From NCBI RefSeq assembly GCF_017921815.1, contig NZ_JAGEMM010000002.1, positions 496,001 to 560,000 on the forward strand: a DNA stretch of 64,000 nt. The letters are read 5' to 3'. The DNA is from Microvirga antarctica (GTDB lineage Bacteria > Pseudomonadota > Alphaproteobacteria > Rhizobiales > Beijerinckiaceae). Both the position numbers and the translations under genes were made by a program. The notes beneath the pieces are model-generated. The model saw nothing but the letters and a program-made list of their open reading frames with translations. It was not told the DNA's origin and did no database searches. Below, piece after piece: positions 39,655 through 49,299 of this stretch. Position 1 is the stretch's first letter. The number at the start of each line of letters is the position of its first letter.

Positions 39655-39683
39655 TTGTCCCGCTTGACGTGAAACACTATAGA
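39655..39683 (+). promoter_or_regulatory. Candidate internal promoter before nuoJ
   Basis: TTGTCC (39655-39660) and TATAGA (39678-39683) are spaced by 17 bases within the only long spacer of the operon (199 bases, nuoI to nuoJ). A start here would drive nuoJKLMN separately. Confidence 0.4.
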
Positions 39684-39751
39684 CGGGCGACCGGACGACG
39701 TGCCGGCAGTCACGTCGGAAGGGGGCCGCACAGCGCGGCCTGAGCTTGAGC

Positions 39752-40363
39752 ATGACGGTTACCGCCGCCTTCTTCTATCTTTTCGCGACGATCACGGTCG
39801 CGTCCGGTTTCATGGTGATCGCCTCGCGCAATCCCGTGCAATCCGTGCTGTTCCTCATCCTGGCCTTCGTCAATGCGGCGGGGCTCTTTCTGATGATGGG
39901 GGCCGAGTTCCTGGCGATGATCCTGGTGATCGTCTATGTGGGGGCGGTCGCGGTCCTGTTCCTGTTCGTCACCATGATGCTCGACGTGGATTTCGCCGAA
40001 CTGCGGCAGGGATTCCTGCAATATCTCCCCTTTGGCGCGCTGATCGGCGTGGTGTTCTTCCTCGAAATCACTCTTGTGATCGGCGCCTACATCATCGATC
40101 CCGCCCTCGTGCGCTCGCCGTCGGTTCCCATCCCGTCACCCGACATCATGACGAATACCGAGGCGCTGGGGCAGGTGCTCTACACCCGTTATTTCTACTT
40201 CTTCCAGGCCGCCGGTCTGATCCTGCTCGTGGCCATGATCGGGGCGATCGTGCTGACGCTGCGGGACCGGGTCGGCGTGCGCCGGCAGAACATCTCGGTC
40301 CAGAACGCCCGGACCGCGCAGGACGTGCAGGTGCGGAAAGTTCCCTTCCGCCAGGGCCTTTAA
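39752..40363 (+). CDS. nuoJ: NADH-quinone oxidoreductase subunit J
   Basis: NuoJ (203 aa, ND6 homologue) has five membrane spans and forms part of the E-channel. The conserved TM3 segment reads [20 protein letters not shown], with the pi-bulge region. I chose ATG 39752 ([11 protein letters not shown]); no good ribosome site is visible. nuoK starts 11 bases after its stop. Confidence 0.94.
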   Translation: MTVTAAFFYLFATITVASGFMVIASRNPVQSVLFLILAFVNAAGLFLMMGAEFLAMILVIVYVGAVAVLFLFVTMMLDVDFAELRQGFLQYLPFGALIGVVFFLEITLVIGAYIIDPALVRSPSVPIPSPDIMTNTEALGQVLYTRYFYFFQAAGLILLVAMIGAIVLTLRDRVGVRRQNISVQNARTAQDVQVRKVPFRQGL

Positions 40364-40374
40364 GGAGACACGGG

Positions 40375-40683
40375 ATGGTCATCGGACTAAGCCACTATCT
40401 CACCGTCGCGGCTCTGCTGTTCACGCTGGGCGTTTTCGGCATCTTCCTCAACCGGAAGAACGTGATCGTCATCCTGATGTCGGTCGAGCTGATCCTGCTC
40501 GCCGTCAACATCAACATGGTGGCGTTCTCGACGCATATGAACGACATCGTCGGCCAGGTCTTCGCGCTGCTGATTCTCACCGTCGCGGCGGCAGAGGCGG
40601 CAATCGGACTTGCCATTCTGGTGGTGTTCTATCGCAACCGCGGCTCCATCGCGGTTGAAGACGTCAACATGATGAGGGGCTGA
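40375..40683 (+). CDS. nuoK: NADH-quinone oxidoreductase subunit K
   Basis: NuoK (102 aa, ND4L homologue) is a three-span subunit with the two proton-path glutamates, in [13 protein letters not shown] and [14 protein letters not shown] 40375 has AAGGAGA upstream. Length is the family norm. Confidence 0.96.
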   Translation: MVIGLSHYLTVAALLFTLGVFGIFLNRKNVIVILMSVELILLAVNINMVAFSTHMNDIVGQVFALLILTVAAAEAAIGLAILVVFYRNRGSIAVEDVNMMRG

Positions 40684-40702
40684 GGCCCAGAAGTATCGCG
40701 AC

Positions 40703-42742
40703 ATGTATCACGCAATCGTCTTCCTGCCGCTCGTCGGCTTCCTCATCGCAGGCCTGTTCGGGCGGATCCTCGGACCGCGCCCGAGCGAGATCGTCACGAC
40801 GGCGCTCCTGTTCGTGGCCGCGGTCTTGTCATGGGTGGCGTTCTTTCAGGTCGGCTTCGGCTCTGGCGCGACCCGCATCCAGATCGCCCAGTGGATGTCG
40901 GTCGGCGATCTGGTGGTGGATTGGGCGTTTCGCATCGATACGCTGACGGTGGTGATGCTCGTCGTCGTCAATACGGTGTCGGCCCTCGTTCATCTCTATT
41001 CCATCGGCTACATGCACGAGGACCCGCACCGGTCGCGGTTCTTTGCCTATCTGTCGCTGTTCACCTTCGCGATGTTGATGCTGGTGACGGCCGACAACCT
41101 CGTCCAGATGTTCTTCGGGTGGGAAGGGGTGGGCCTTGCCTCGTATCTGCTGATCGGATTCTGGTATCAGAAGGAATCGGCCAACGCGGCCGCCATGAAG
41201 GCGTTCATCGTCAACCGCGTCGGCGATTTCGGCTTCCTGCTCGGCATCTTTACCCTGTTCGTGCTGTTCAAGAGCGTGTCCTTCGAACAGATCTTCCCGC
41301 GCGTGTCGGAGCTTGCCGATCAGCGCTTCGTCTTCCTCGGCCACGAATGGCACGCGATGACGGTCGCCGCCCTGCTGCTCTTCATGGGCGCCATGGGCAA
41401 GTCGGCCCAGTTTCTCCTGCACACCTGGTTGCCTGACGCGATGGAAGGCCCGACGCCGGTCTCGGCGCTGATCCATGCGGCCACGATGGTGACCGCGGGC
41501 GTCTTCATGGTCGCCCGGATGTCGCCCGTCTTCGAATACGCGCCGACCGCGCTGACCTTCGTGACGGTGATCGGCGGGATCACGGCCTTCTTCGCCGCCA
41601 CCGTCGGATTGGTGCAAAACGACATCAAACGCGTGATCGCCTACTCGACCTGTTCGCAGCTCGGCTACATGTTCGTGGCTTTGGGCGTCGGCGCCTACGG
41701 AGTGGGCGTCTTCCACCTCTTCACGCATGCCTTCTTCAAGGCGCTCCTGTTTCTTGGCGCCGGCTCGGTCATCCACGCGATGCATCACGAGCAGGACATG
41801 CGCAATATGGGCGCGCTTCGCAAATACATCCCCTTCACCACCGCCATGATGGCGATCGGAACGCTGGCGCTCACCGGCTTTCCGTTCACGGCTGGCTATT
41901 ACTCGAAGGATGCGGTCATCGAGGCGGCCTACGCGGCCCATTCGAGCGCCGGGACCTTCGCGTTCGTGGCGACTGTCGTTGCCGCCTTCATGACCTCGTT
42001 CTACTCCTGGCGTCTCTTCTTCCTCACCTTCGAGGGACCCTCGCGCTGGGCCGGTGGCCATGCCCATGACCACCATGCCGCCGGCAGCCACGAAGGCGTC
42101 GAGCATGACGACCATAACCATGATGTGGAGCCCGCTGCCCACGCGGATCACGACCACGCCCATCACGGGGACCACAAGCCGCATGAGAGCCCGCTGGTCA
42201 TGCTCGTGCCGCTCGCTGTTTTGGCGCTGGGCGCACTCGTCGCCGGCCTCATCTTCCACGGGGCGTTCATCGGCGAGGGTTCTGAAGAATTCTGGAAGGG
42301 CGCAATCTATACGCGGCCTGACAACCACATTCTCGAGACCATGCATCATCTGCCGGGCTGGGTGCCGCTGATCCCGACCCTGATGATGGCGCTCGGGTTT
42401 CTGCTCGCCGTCTACATGTACATCATCGACGCCAAGAAGCCCGTCCAGCTCGCAGCCGATCATCCGGTGCTGTACCGCTTCCTGCTGAACAAGTGGTATT
42501 TCGACGAGCTCTACGACGCGATCTTCGTTCGCCCCTCGCTCGCCGTTGGGCGCTTCCTGTGGCGGATGGGCGACCAGCGCATCATCGATGGGCTCGGGCC
42601 TGACGGGATCTCGGCGCGTGTTCTCGACGTCACCCGCGGCGTCGTGCGTGTCCAGACCGGATATGTCTACCATTACGCCTTCGCGATGCTCATCGGCGTG
42701 GCGGCGTTCATCACCTTCTATCTCTTCCGGGGGGGCACATTA
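40703..42742 (+). CDS. nuoL: NADH-quinone oxidoreductase subunit L (N-terminal part of a fused NuoL-NuoM frame)
   Basis: NuoL (ND5 homologue) is the distal antiporter-like proton-pumping subunit with 16 spans and a lateral helix. Residues 1-680 of this frame cover all of it: the [16 protein letters not shown] and [13 protein letters not shown] motifs, the lateral helix and the last span [21 protein letters not shown] His/Asp-rich loop at residues about 450-497 could bind metal. There is no stop: the frame runs straight into NuoM for a 1183-codon total (40703-44254). A G7 tract sits at the junction. One G fewer, or two more, would end NuoL as ...GAH-TAA with the usual TAATG overlap with nuoM. 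So this is a real fusion, a programmed slip, or a sequencing error. Confidence 0.9.
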
Positions 42743-42745
42743 ATG
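42729..42745 (+). other. G7 tract and TAATG at the nuoL-nuoM junction
   Basis: Seven G (42729-42735) are followed by CACATTAATG. TAA (42741-42743) in the +1 frame overlaps the nuoM ATG (42743-42745). In the frame as given no stop occurs. The G-run could also act as a ribosome site for nuoM, eight bases before its ATG. Confidence 0.8.
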
Positions 42746-44254
42746 CTCGGGTTCGGCATTCTCTCGGGCCTGCTTCTCCTCCCCCTGGTGGGAGCAGCCT
42801 TCATCCTGACCTTGCGCGGCGACAGCGAAGCGGCAAACGGCAACGCCCGCTGGGCGGCTTTGGCCACGACCGTCCTGACCTTCCTCCTGTCGCTCGTCGC
42901 CTGGAACCGCTTCGATACCGGATCGGCGGCGTTCCAGCTCGTCGAGAGCCATGCCTGGCTCACCGACACGATCCGCTTCAAGCTCGGCGTCGATGGTTTC
43001 TCGCTGCCGTTCATCCTGCTCACCACGTTCCTGATGCCGTTCTGCATCCTGGCCTCGTGGAATTCGATCCAGACTCGGATCAAGGAATATTTCGTCGCGT
43101 TCCTCGTCCTCGAGATGACGATGATCGGCGTCTTCGCGTCGCTCGATCTCGTGCTCTTCTACCTGTTCTTCGAGGCGGGCCTGATCCCGATGTTCCTGAT
43201 CATCGGCATCTGGGGCGGAAAACGCCGGATCTATGCGAGCTTCAAGTTCTTTCTCTTCACGCTGCTCGGCTCGGTGCTGATGCTGCTCGCCATCATGGCG
43301 ATGTACTGGGCGGCCGGCACCACCGACATCCCGACGCTGCTCCAGTTCAAGTTCGCGTCAAACCTGCAGACATGGCTGTGGCTTGCCTTCTTCGCCTCGT
43401 TCGCGGTGAAAATGCCCATGTGGCCTGTCCACACCTGGCTTCCCGACGCGCACGTGGAGGCGCCGACGGCAGGCTCGGTGATCCTGGCCGGCATTCTGCT
43501 GAAAATGGGCGGGTACGGCTTCATCCGGGTGTCGCTGCCGATGTTCCCGGATGCGTCGGTCTATTTCGCCCCGATGGTGTTCGCGCTGTCGGTGGTGGCG
43601 ATCATCTACACCTCGCTTGTGGCGCTGGTGCAGACCGACATGAAGAAGCTCATCGCCTATTCGTCGGTCGCCCATATGGGCTTCGTGACCATGGGCCTGT
43701 TCAGCATGAACCCGCAGGGCGTGCAGGGGGCCATGTTCCAGATGGTGTCGCATGGACTGGTGTCGGGCGCGCTGTTCCTGTGCGTCGGTGTCGTCTACGA
43801 CCGCATCCATACCCGCGAGATCAAGGCTTACGGCGGCCTCGTCGAGCGTATGCCGCTTTACGCCGTCGCGTTCATGATCTTCACCATGGCCAATGTGGGG
43901 CTGCCGGGGACCTCGGGTTTCGTGGGTGAATTCCTCACGCTCTTGGGGGCTTTCCAGGCGAACACCACCGTGTCGCTCCTCGCCACGACAGGCGTGATCC
44001 TGTCGGCCGCCTACGCCCTTTGGCTCTATCGGCGGGTCGTCTTCGGGGTGCTGGACAAGCCGCAGCTCAAGACCATCACGGATCTCAACAGCCGCGAGAT
44101 TCTCATCCTCGCACCTCTCGTTCTGCTCGTCATTTATTACGGCGTGCAGCCGGCTCCCATCCTCGACGCGTTCGCCGCGCCGACGGAGGCTCTCATGAAG
44201 AGCTACGAGGCCGCGCTCCACACCGTGAAAACTGCGGCGCTTGCCGCACACTGA
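42743..44254 (+). CDS. nuoM: NADH-quinone oxidoreductase subunit M (C-terminal part of the fused frame, own ATG present)
   Basis: NuoM (ND4 homologue, 503 aa from ATG 42743) is an antiporter-like proton-pumping subunit with 14 spans. It starts with the normal [20 protein letters not shown] lead and keeps [21 protein letters not shown] with the essential Glu, and [22 protein letters not shown]. It is in the same frame as nuoL with no stop between, so it could be made as the C-terminal half of a 1183-aa protein or initiated at its own ATG behind the G-tract. In complex I the NuoL C-terminal helix is anchored far from the NuoM N-terminus, so separate chains are more plausible structurally. nuoN starts 7 bases after its stop. 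Confidence 0.92.
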   Translation: MLGFGILSGLLLLPLVGAAFILTLRGDSEAANGNARWAALATTVLTFLLSLVAWNRFDTGSAAFQLVESHAWLTDTIRFKLGVDGFSLPFILLTTFLMPFCILASWNSIQTRIKEYFVAFLVLEMTMIGVFASLDLVLFYLFFEAGLIPMFLIIGIWGGKRRIYASFKFFLFTLLGSVLMLLAIMAMYWAAGTTDIPTLLQFKFASNLQTWLWLAFFASFAVKMPMWPVHTWLPDAHVEAPTAGSVILAGILLKMGGYGFIRVSLPMFPDASVYFAPMVFALSVVAIIYTSLVALVQTDMKKLIAYSSVAHMGFVTMGLFSMNPQGVQGAMFQMVSHGLVSGALFLCVGVVYDRIHTREIKAYGGLVERMPLYAVAFMIFTMANVGLPGTSGFVGEFLTLLGAFQANTTVSLLATTGVILSAAYALWLYRRVVFGVLDKPQLKTITDLNSREILILAPLVLLVIYYGVQPAPILDAFAAPTEALMKSYEAALHTVKTAALAAH

Positions 44255-44261
44255 GGTCACG

Positions 44262-45701
44262 ATGAATTCCGCCCTCGCTATCCCCGCCTTCGCCCCGGTC
44301 CTCCCCGAGATCATTCTCGCGGTGGGGGTGCTCGTGCTCGTCCTGTTCGGTGCGATCCGCGGCGAACGCTCTTCGGGCATCATGAACGTTCTGGCGCTCG
44401 CGCTGATAGGGGCGGCCTTGATCGCCGTCCTCATGCTGCCGTCCGACCGCATCGAGACGATGAACGGGTCCTTCGTCATCGATTCCTTCGCCAAGTTCAT
44501 GAAATCGCTGACCTTGGTGGCGTCCGCGGGCGGCATCATCCTGTCGATCGATTTCATGCGCCGGGCTGGTATCGACCGCTTCGAATATCCGATCCTGATT
44601 CTGCTCTCGACCATCGGCATGCTGATGGTGATCTCGTCGAACGACCTGATCGCGCTGTATCTCGGTCTCGAACTGCTCAGCCTGTCGTCCTACGTGATCG
44701 CGGCCTTCGACCGGGACAATGTGCGCTCGACCGAGGCGGGGTTGAAATACTTCGTTCTCGGCGCGCTTTCGTCGGGCATGCTGCTTTACGGCGCATCGCT
44801 GGTCTATGGCTTCACCGGCAGTGTCTCGTTTCCGACGATCGCGGCGACACTTCAGGGGAATGCCGGATTTGGCGTGATCTTCGGTCTCGTTTTCGTTGCG
44901 GCCGGCATCGCCTTCAAGATTTCGGCCGTGCCGTTTCACATGTGGACCCCCGACGTCTATGAAGGCGCGCCCACGCCAGTCACGGCCTTTTTCGCGGCGG
45001 CCCCCAAGATGGCCGGCATGGCCATGGCGACCCGGGTCTTCATCGACGCGTTTCCGGGCATTATCGGCCAGTGGCAGCAGATCATCGTCTTCATCTCGAT
45101 TGCCTCGATGGTCCTTGGCTCCTTTGCCGCCATCGGACAGCGCAACATCAAGCGCCTGATGGCCTATTCGTCCATCGGCAATGTGGGCTACGCGCTGATC
45201 GGACTCGCCGCCGGCACGCCGGAGGGCATTCAGGGCGTGGCCGTGTACATGGCGATCTATCTCGCCATGACGCTGGGGACCTTCGCGTGCATTCTCAGCC
45301 TTCGCCGCGGCAATGTCATGTTCGAGACGGTCGATGATCTGTCGGGATTGGCGCGAACTCACCCTGTCATCGCGTTCTGTCTCGCCATGATGATGTTTTC
45401 GCTGGCGGGCATTCCTCCGCTCGCGGGTTTCTTTGCCAAATTCGCCATCTTCACAGCGGCTATTCAGGCCAATCTCGTCGCGCTCGCCGTCATCGGCGTC
45501 GTCACCAGCGTGGTGGGTGCCTATTACTACCTGCGCATCGTCAAGGTCATGTATTTCGACGAGGCGGTCGCAGCCTACGATCCGATGCCGTCCGGCGTCC
45601 GGTTCGTACTGGCGCTGTCGAGTGCGTTCGTGGTGCTCTATGTGTTGATTCCCGCTCCGCTGACAGCGGCCGCAGGCGCCGCCGCGCGCTCCTTGTTCTG
45701 A
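44262..45701 (+). CDS. nuoN: NADH-quinone oxidoreductase subunit N
   Basis: NuoN (479 aa, ND2 homologue) is the third antiporter-like subunit with 14 spans. It has LYLGLELLSLSSYVIAAF with the conserved Glu, the lysine-bearing FKISAVPFHMWTPDVYEGAP, and SIGNVGYALIGL. I chose ATG 44262 (MNSALAIPAF); a seven-codon extension from a TTG is unlikely. It is the last nuo gene; birA starts one base after its stop. Confidence 0.95.
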   Translation: MNSALAIPAFAPVLPEIILAVGVLVLVLFGAIRGERSSGIMNVLALALIGAALIAVLMLPSDRIETMNGSFVIDSFAKFMKSLTLVASAGGIILSIDFMRRAGIDRFEYPILILLSTIGMLMVISSNDLIALYLGLELLSLSSYVIAAFDRDNVRSTEAGLKYFVLGALSSGMLLYGASLVYGFTGSVSFPTIAATLQGNAGFGVIFGLVFVAAGIAFKISAVPFHMWTPDVYEGAPTPVTAFFAAAPKMAGMAMATRVFIDAFPGIIGQWQQIIVFISIASMVLGSFAAIGQRNIKRLMAYSSIGNVGYALIGLAAGTPEGIQGVAVYMAIYLAMTLGTFACILSLRRGNVMFETVDDLSGLARTHPVIAFCLAMMMFSLAGIPPLAGFFAKFAIFTAAIQANLVALAVIGVVTSVVGAYYYLRIVKVMYFDEAVAAYDPMPSGVRFVLALSSAFVVLYVLIPAPLTAAAGAAARSLF

Positions 45702-45702
45702 C

Positions 45703-46527
45703 GTGCAGCTAGCGCCCGAGACAGAATCCGCCGGATACAGGCTTCTCGCGCTCTCTGCGACCGAATCCACCAACGACGACGCTGTGCGCGCGGCGCAGGC
45801 GGGTGATCCGGGTCAGTTGTGGATTGTCGCGCGGGAACAGCGCGCGGGGAGGGGGCGCCACGGCCGGACCTGGTCGTCGCCTCCCGGGAATGTTTATGCC
45901 AGCCTTCTGCTCGTTGATCCTTGCCCGCCGGCGACAGCGCCGCAGCTGGGGTTCGTTGCCGGGTTGGCGCTGCATGAGGCCGTCGAGTCCGTGATCGGCT
46001 GGGGTGCTCCGCGCCTGGCCCTCAAATGGCCCAACGACCTTCTGCTTGACGGAGCCAAGGTGTCGGGCCTTCTTCTCGAGGGGCACCGGGTGGGACCTTC
46101 GCAGAAACTGGCGATCGTGATCGGGTTCGGGGTGAACGTGGCGCTATCTCCGGCCGCTGCGCCGTATCCGACGGCTGCTCTGCGCCAGATCGCGCCTCGG
46201 CTGGAGCCCGAATCGGTGTTTGCGGCGCTTTCCGCGCGTTTCGCGGAAGCGTTCTCGGCGTGGCGCGCGGCGGCGCGCCACTCGCCCGACGATCCCTTCG
46301 CGGGCATTCGCCGCCTCTGGCTGGAGCGCGCTGCCGGGATCGGGCAGGAGGTCGCAGTGCGGCTCCCCTCCGGTCAGAAGAATGGTACTTTCGACGGTCT
46401 CGATCCTTTCGGGCGTCTTCGGTTGAAAAGCTCCTCGGGTGTGGAGCTCATTGATGCAGGCGACCTATATTTTCCCAATTTGCAATCAGATAGCGCCGGC
46501 TTAGTGCCTGGCACCACAAGGTTTTGA
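45703..46527 (+). CDS. birA: Biotin--[acetyl-CoA-carboxylase] ligase
   Basis: This 274-aa enzyme attaches biotin to carboxylases. It shows the biotin/ATP loop QRAGRGRHGRTW and KWPNDLLLDGAKVSGLLLE, then a C-terminal SH3-like domain. It has no N-terminal helix-turn-helix, so it is a group I ligase and not a repressor. The start is a GTG one base after the nuoN stop, which implies coupling to the nuo message, a known arrangement in Rhizobiales. Confidence 0.92.
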   Translation: MQLAPETESAGYRLLALSATESTNDDAVRAAQAGDPGQLWIVAREQRAGRGRHGRTWSSPPGNVYASLLLVDPCPPATAPQLGFVAGLALHEAVESVIGWGAPRLALKWPNDLLLDGAKVSGLLLEGHRVGPSQKLAIVIGFGVNVALSPAAAPYPTAALRQIAPRLEPESVFAALSARFAEAFSAWRAAARHSPDDPFAGIRRLWLERAAGIGQEVAVRLPSGQKNGTFDGLDPFGRLRLKSSSGVELIDAGDLYFPNLQSDSAGLVPGTTRF

Positions 46528-46530
46528 TCG

Positions 46531-48204
46531 ATGAATTCCCCCAATGATGAACTCGTTTTCGTCCCGCTCGGCGGCCTCGGCGAGATCGGGATGAATGCCG
46601 CCCTCTACGGCTTCGGACCGGAGAACCGCCGCAAGTGGATCCTGGTCGATTGCGGCATGGGCTTTGGCGGCGAGGAGCACCTGCCCGGAATCGACGTGGT
46701 CTATCCCGACCTCCGATTCATTGAGGACGAGCGCGACAACCTGCTCGGTATCTTCATCACCCACGCGCACGAAGATCACATCGGTGCGCTGGTGGAGCTG
46801 TGGCCGCGGCTTCGCGCTCCGGTCTATGCGACGAAATTTGCCATTGGCCTGCTGGAAACGCGGCGGCTTTCTGAAGCCGGTGCGCCAAAGATCGACCTGC
46901 GGGAAATCAAGACACACGAGCCGCTGCAGATCGGGCCGTTCAATGTGGAATATATCCCGGTCGCCCATTCGATTCCCGAATCGAATGCGCTGGCGATCCG
47001 GACCCCGCATGGCCTCGTGGTCCATACGGGCGACTGGAAGCTCGACAACACGCCCTATCTCGGCAGCCTGACCTCCGAGGACACGTTCCGGGCCCTCGGC
47101 GATGAAGGCGTGCTGGCCCTCATCTGCGATTCCACCAACGTCGTGCGCGACGGCACCAGCCCCAGCGAGGCTGATGTCGCCCGGAGGCTTGCCGAGTTGA
47201 TCCGCGATGCGCCCTATCGCGTGGCGATCACCACCTTCGCGTCGAACGTCGCCCGCATCCGGTCGGTTGCCGAAGCGGCGCGGGAATGCGGCCGCGAGGT
47301 CGTGATGGTGGGGCGCGCCATGGATCGCACGTCCGGCGTGGCCGATGATTGCGGCTACCTCGAGGGGATCCCGGAATTCCGGCCGCCCGAGACGTTCGGC
47401 TACCTGCCCCGCGACAAGGTCGTGGCCCTTCTGACTGGCTCGCAGGGCGAGCCAAGGGCCGCATTGGCGCGGATTGCCCAGGACGAGCATCCCGATATCG
47501 CTCTCTCGAAGGGGGACCGGGTCATCTTCTCGTCGCGCACGATCCCGGGGAACGAGAAGGCGGTGGGCGCCATCATCAACAGCCTGATCGAGCAGGGAGT
47601 CGAGGTCATCACGGACCGCACCGAGATGGTCCATGTGTCCGGGCATCCGCGGCGGGGCGAGCTGGCGCGCATGTACGAATGGACACGGCCGCGCATCGCC
47701 ATTCCCGCCCATGGCGAAGCGTTGCACCTGGCCGAACACGCCAAGCTCGCCGAGAGCCTCGGGGTTCCCGAAGTGGTTCGTGCCCGCAACGGATCCTACG
47801 TCCGTCTGGCTCCCGGGGCCGCCAAGATTATCGACAGCGTTCCGGTCGGCCGGCTCTACAAGGACGGCAATATCGTCATCGAGGGCGGTGAACGTGCGCT
47901 GCCGGAGAGGCGCAAGCTCGCTTTCGCGGGCATCGTGACCGTGGCCATCGCCATCGATGCGAAGGGCGAGATCGCGGGCGATCCTGTGGTGGAAACCATG
48001 GGCCTGCCCTCGAAGAACCGGAAGGGCCATGATCTCACCGACATCATCGCGGATGTGGTGGGCAATCTTCTCGACGGCTTGTCGAAGGTGAAAAGGCGCG
48101 ATGCCGAGGCGGTTGAGAATGCGGTCCAGCGGGCCGTCCGGTCGGCCGTGAACGAGGCCTGGGGCAAGAAGCCCGCCTGTCACGTGCTCGTCATTGAGGT
48201 ATAG
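46531..48204 (+). CDS. rnj: Ribonuclease J
   Basis: RNase J (557 aa) is a metallo-beta-lactamase/beta-CASP ribonuclease with endo- and 5'-exonuclease activity, used in alphaproteobacteria for rRNA and mRNA maturation. It opens with FVPLGGLGEIGMN, has the zinc motif THAHEDHIGAL (about residues 74-84), AHSIPESNALAI, and the beta-CASP closing motif with SGHPRRGEL and IPAHGEALHL. It follows birA by three bases. Confidence 0.93.
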   Translation: MNSPNDELVFVPLGGLGEIGMNAALYGFGPENRRKWILVDCGMGFGGEEHLPGIDVVYPDLRFIEDERDNLLGIFITHAHEDHIGALVELWPRLRAPVYATKFAIGLLETRRLSEAGAPKIDLREIKTHEPLQIGPFNVEYIPVAHSIPESNALAIRTPHGLVVHTGDWKLDNTPYLGSLTSEDTFRALGDEGVLALICDSTNVVRDGTSPSEADVARRLAELIRDAPYRVAITTFASNVARIRSVAEAARECGREVVMVGRAMDRTSGVADDCGYLEGIPEFRPPETFGYLPRDKVVALLTGSQGEPRAALARIAQDEHPDIALSKGDRVIFSSRTIPGNEKAVGAIINSLIEQGVEVITDRTEMVHVSGHPRRGELARMYEWTRPRIAIPAHGEALHLAEHAKLAESLGVPEVVRARNGSYVRLAPGAAKIIDSVPVGRLYKDGNIVIEGGERALPERRKLAFAGIVTVAIAIDAKGEIAGDPVVETMGLPSKNRKGHDLTDIIADVVGNLLDGLSKVKRRDAEAVENAVQRAVRSAVNEAWGKKPACHVLVIEV

Positions 48205-48256
48205 AACCGGTGCGCCCTATCCCGGGCGCGCCAATAGGTTGCACTGAGGAAGCTTG

Positions 48257-48661
48257 ATGATCGGTCGTCTCAACCACGTGGCCATTGCCGTTCGCGATTT
48301 GGCGGCAGCGTCCGCCCTCTATCGCGATACGCTGGGCGCCGACGTCTCGGCGCCCGAGCCACTGCCCGAGCACGGCGTGACGGTCGTCTTCGTGAACCTC
48401 CCGAATACCAAGATCGAGTTGCTCGAACCCCTTGGCACCGACTCGCCGATCGGCCGATTTCTCGAGCGCAATCCTGACGGGGGCATTCACCACATCTGCT
48501 ACGAGGTCCCCGATCTCGTCACGGCCCGCGAGAGCCTGGTCCGCGATGGGGCGCGCGTGCTCGGTTCGGGCGAAGCGCGGATTGGCGCCCATGGAAAGCC
48601 CGTGCTTTTTCTTCATCCCAAGGATTTCAACGGCACGCTCGTTGAACTCGAGCAAGCGTAA
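48257..48661 (+). CDS. mce: Methylmalonyl-CoA epimerase
   Basis: The 134-aa glyoxalase-fold enzyme interconverts the methylmalonyl-CoA epimers in propionyl-CoA metabolism. Metal ligands are suggested by LNHVAIAV (His), IELLEP (Glu), GGIHHICYEV (His) and GTLVELEQ (Glu). I chose ATG 48257 with GAGGAAG upstream; a TTG three bases earlier is in frame. It sits between rnj and the DUF1467 gene as in many Rhizobiales. Confidence 0.9.
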   Translation: MIGRLNHVAIAVRDLAAASALYRDTLGADVSAPEPLPEHGVTVVFVNLPNTKIELLEPLGTDSPIGRFLERNPDGGIHHICYEVPDLVTARESLVRDGARVLGSGEARIGAHGKPVLFLHPKDFNGTLVELEQA

Positions 48662-48672
48662 GGGATCAGTCG

Positions 48673-49008
48673 ATGGTCACATGCCTGAAGACACTCGCCG
48701 GCTCGCTCTGGCTCACACTCGGCGCGATCCTTGTGGTTTCGATCATTGCCATCGGCATCGTCGTCGCGGCCTTCGGCCTGCGCATCAGCGGCGGCACTGC
48801 CCTCTTTTTCATCATCTGGTGGACGCTGCTCTTCGCCATCCTGCCCTTTGGCGTGAAGAGCCAGGCGGAGGCCGGAGAGGTGGTGGCGGGCAGCGAGCCC
48901 GGTGCGCCGGCAACACCTGCGCTACGTGAAAAGGCGCTCTGGACGACTTTGGTCGCAGCTTTTGTGCTTGTTTTCGCCGCGGGCGTCCTGCCCCTGGCTG
49001 GGCTTTAA
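48673..49008 (+). CDS. DUF1467 family membrane protein
   Basis: The 111-aa protein has the DUF1467 core (FFIIWWTLLFAILPFGVKSQ, then AGEVVAGSEPGAP and LREKALWTTLVAAFVLVF) with two membrane spans. An additional N-terminal span (about residues 10-35) precedes the core, making it longer than common family members. Function is unknown. It is 11 bases after mce and probably in the same unit. Confidence 0.8.
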   Translation: MVTCLKTLAGSLWLTLGAILVVSIIAIGIVVAAFGLRISGGTALFFIIWWTLLFAILPFGVKSQAEAGEVVAGSEPGAPATPALREKALWTTLVAAFVLVFAAGVLPLAGL

Positions 49009-49107
49009 GGGCTACGCCCCTGCGAGGTTTTAATCGGCGCAGCGGGGGGATTGTGCATCCAATAGCAAGACTGGTTAAAGTCTATCTGTGTCCGGATCAC
49101 GCAGTTC

Positions 49108-49137
49108 AAAAAAGAAAAAGCAAGGCTTTCGCCTTGC
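49108..49137 (-). terminator. Minus-strand intrinsic terminator
   Basis: On the minus strand GCAAGGC-GAAA-GCCTTGC is followed by TTTTTCTTTTTT. It implies a minus-strand transcript upstream, which matches the small frame at 49159-49299. It is not placed to serve the plus-strand DUF1467 gene. Confidence 0.75.
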
Positions 49138-49158
49138 CTAACATGCCTTTTGGCAATT

Positions 49159-49299
49159 TTAATCCTTGGCTTTCTCACGCCGTCGCCTGAAAGGCGCACG
49201 AGGACCTTTTTCCTCCCGAAACTCGGACCGTCTCCTCTGACCTTGGAAGGTTTTAGAGGTTAGTATTCTCTTCATAAACGTCCCGACAGATGATGTCAT
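49159..49299 (-). CDS. Possible small basic protein, 46 aa, unknown function
   Basis: This small frame lies in the 480-base AT-richer spacer before proS. It encodes 46 residues, with about 16 Arg/Lys, including REEKGPRAPFRRRREKAKD at the C-terminus. An AGGGGGTG stretch stands 10 bases before ATG 49299; an internal ATG at 49275 is possible. A clear intrinsic terminator follows 22 bases after the stop, which is the best evidence that something is transcribed here on the minus strand. The rest of the spacer holds no other gene I can support. It could equally be a small RNA. Confidence 0.4.
   Translation of the reverse strand: MTSSVGTFMKRILTSKTFQGQRRRSEFREEKGPRAPFRRRREKAKD

Noticed and set aside
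40829..42673. A 614-codon minus-strand frame opposite nuoL
   Set aside because: It is composed mostly of His, Asp, Arg and Glu, mirroring the codons of a membrane protein; there is no independent support.
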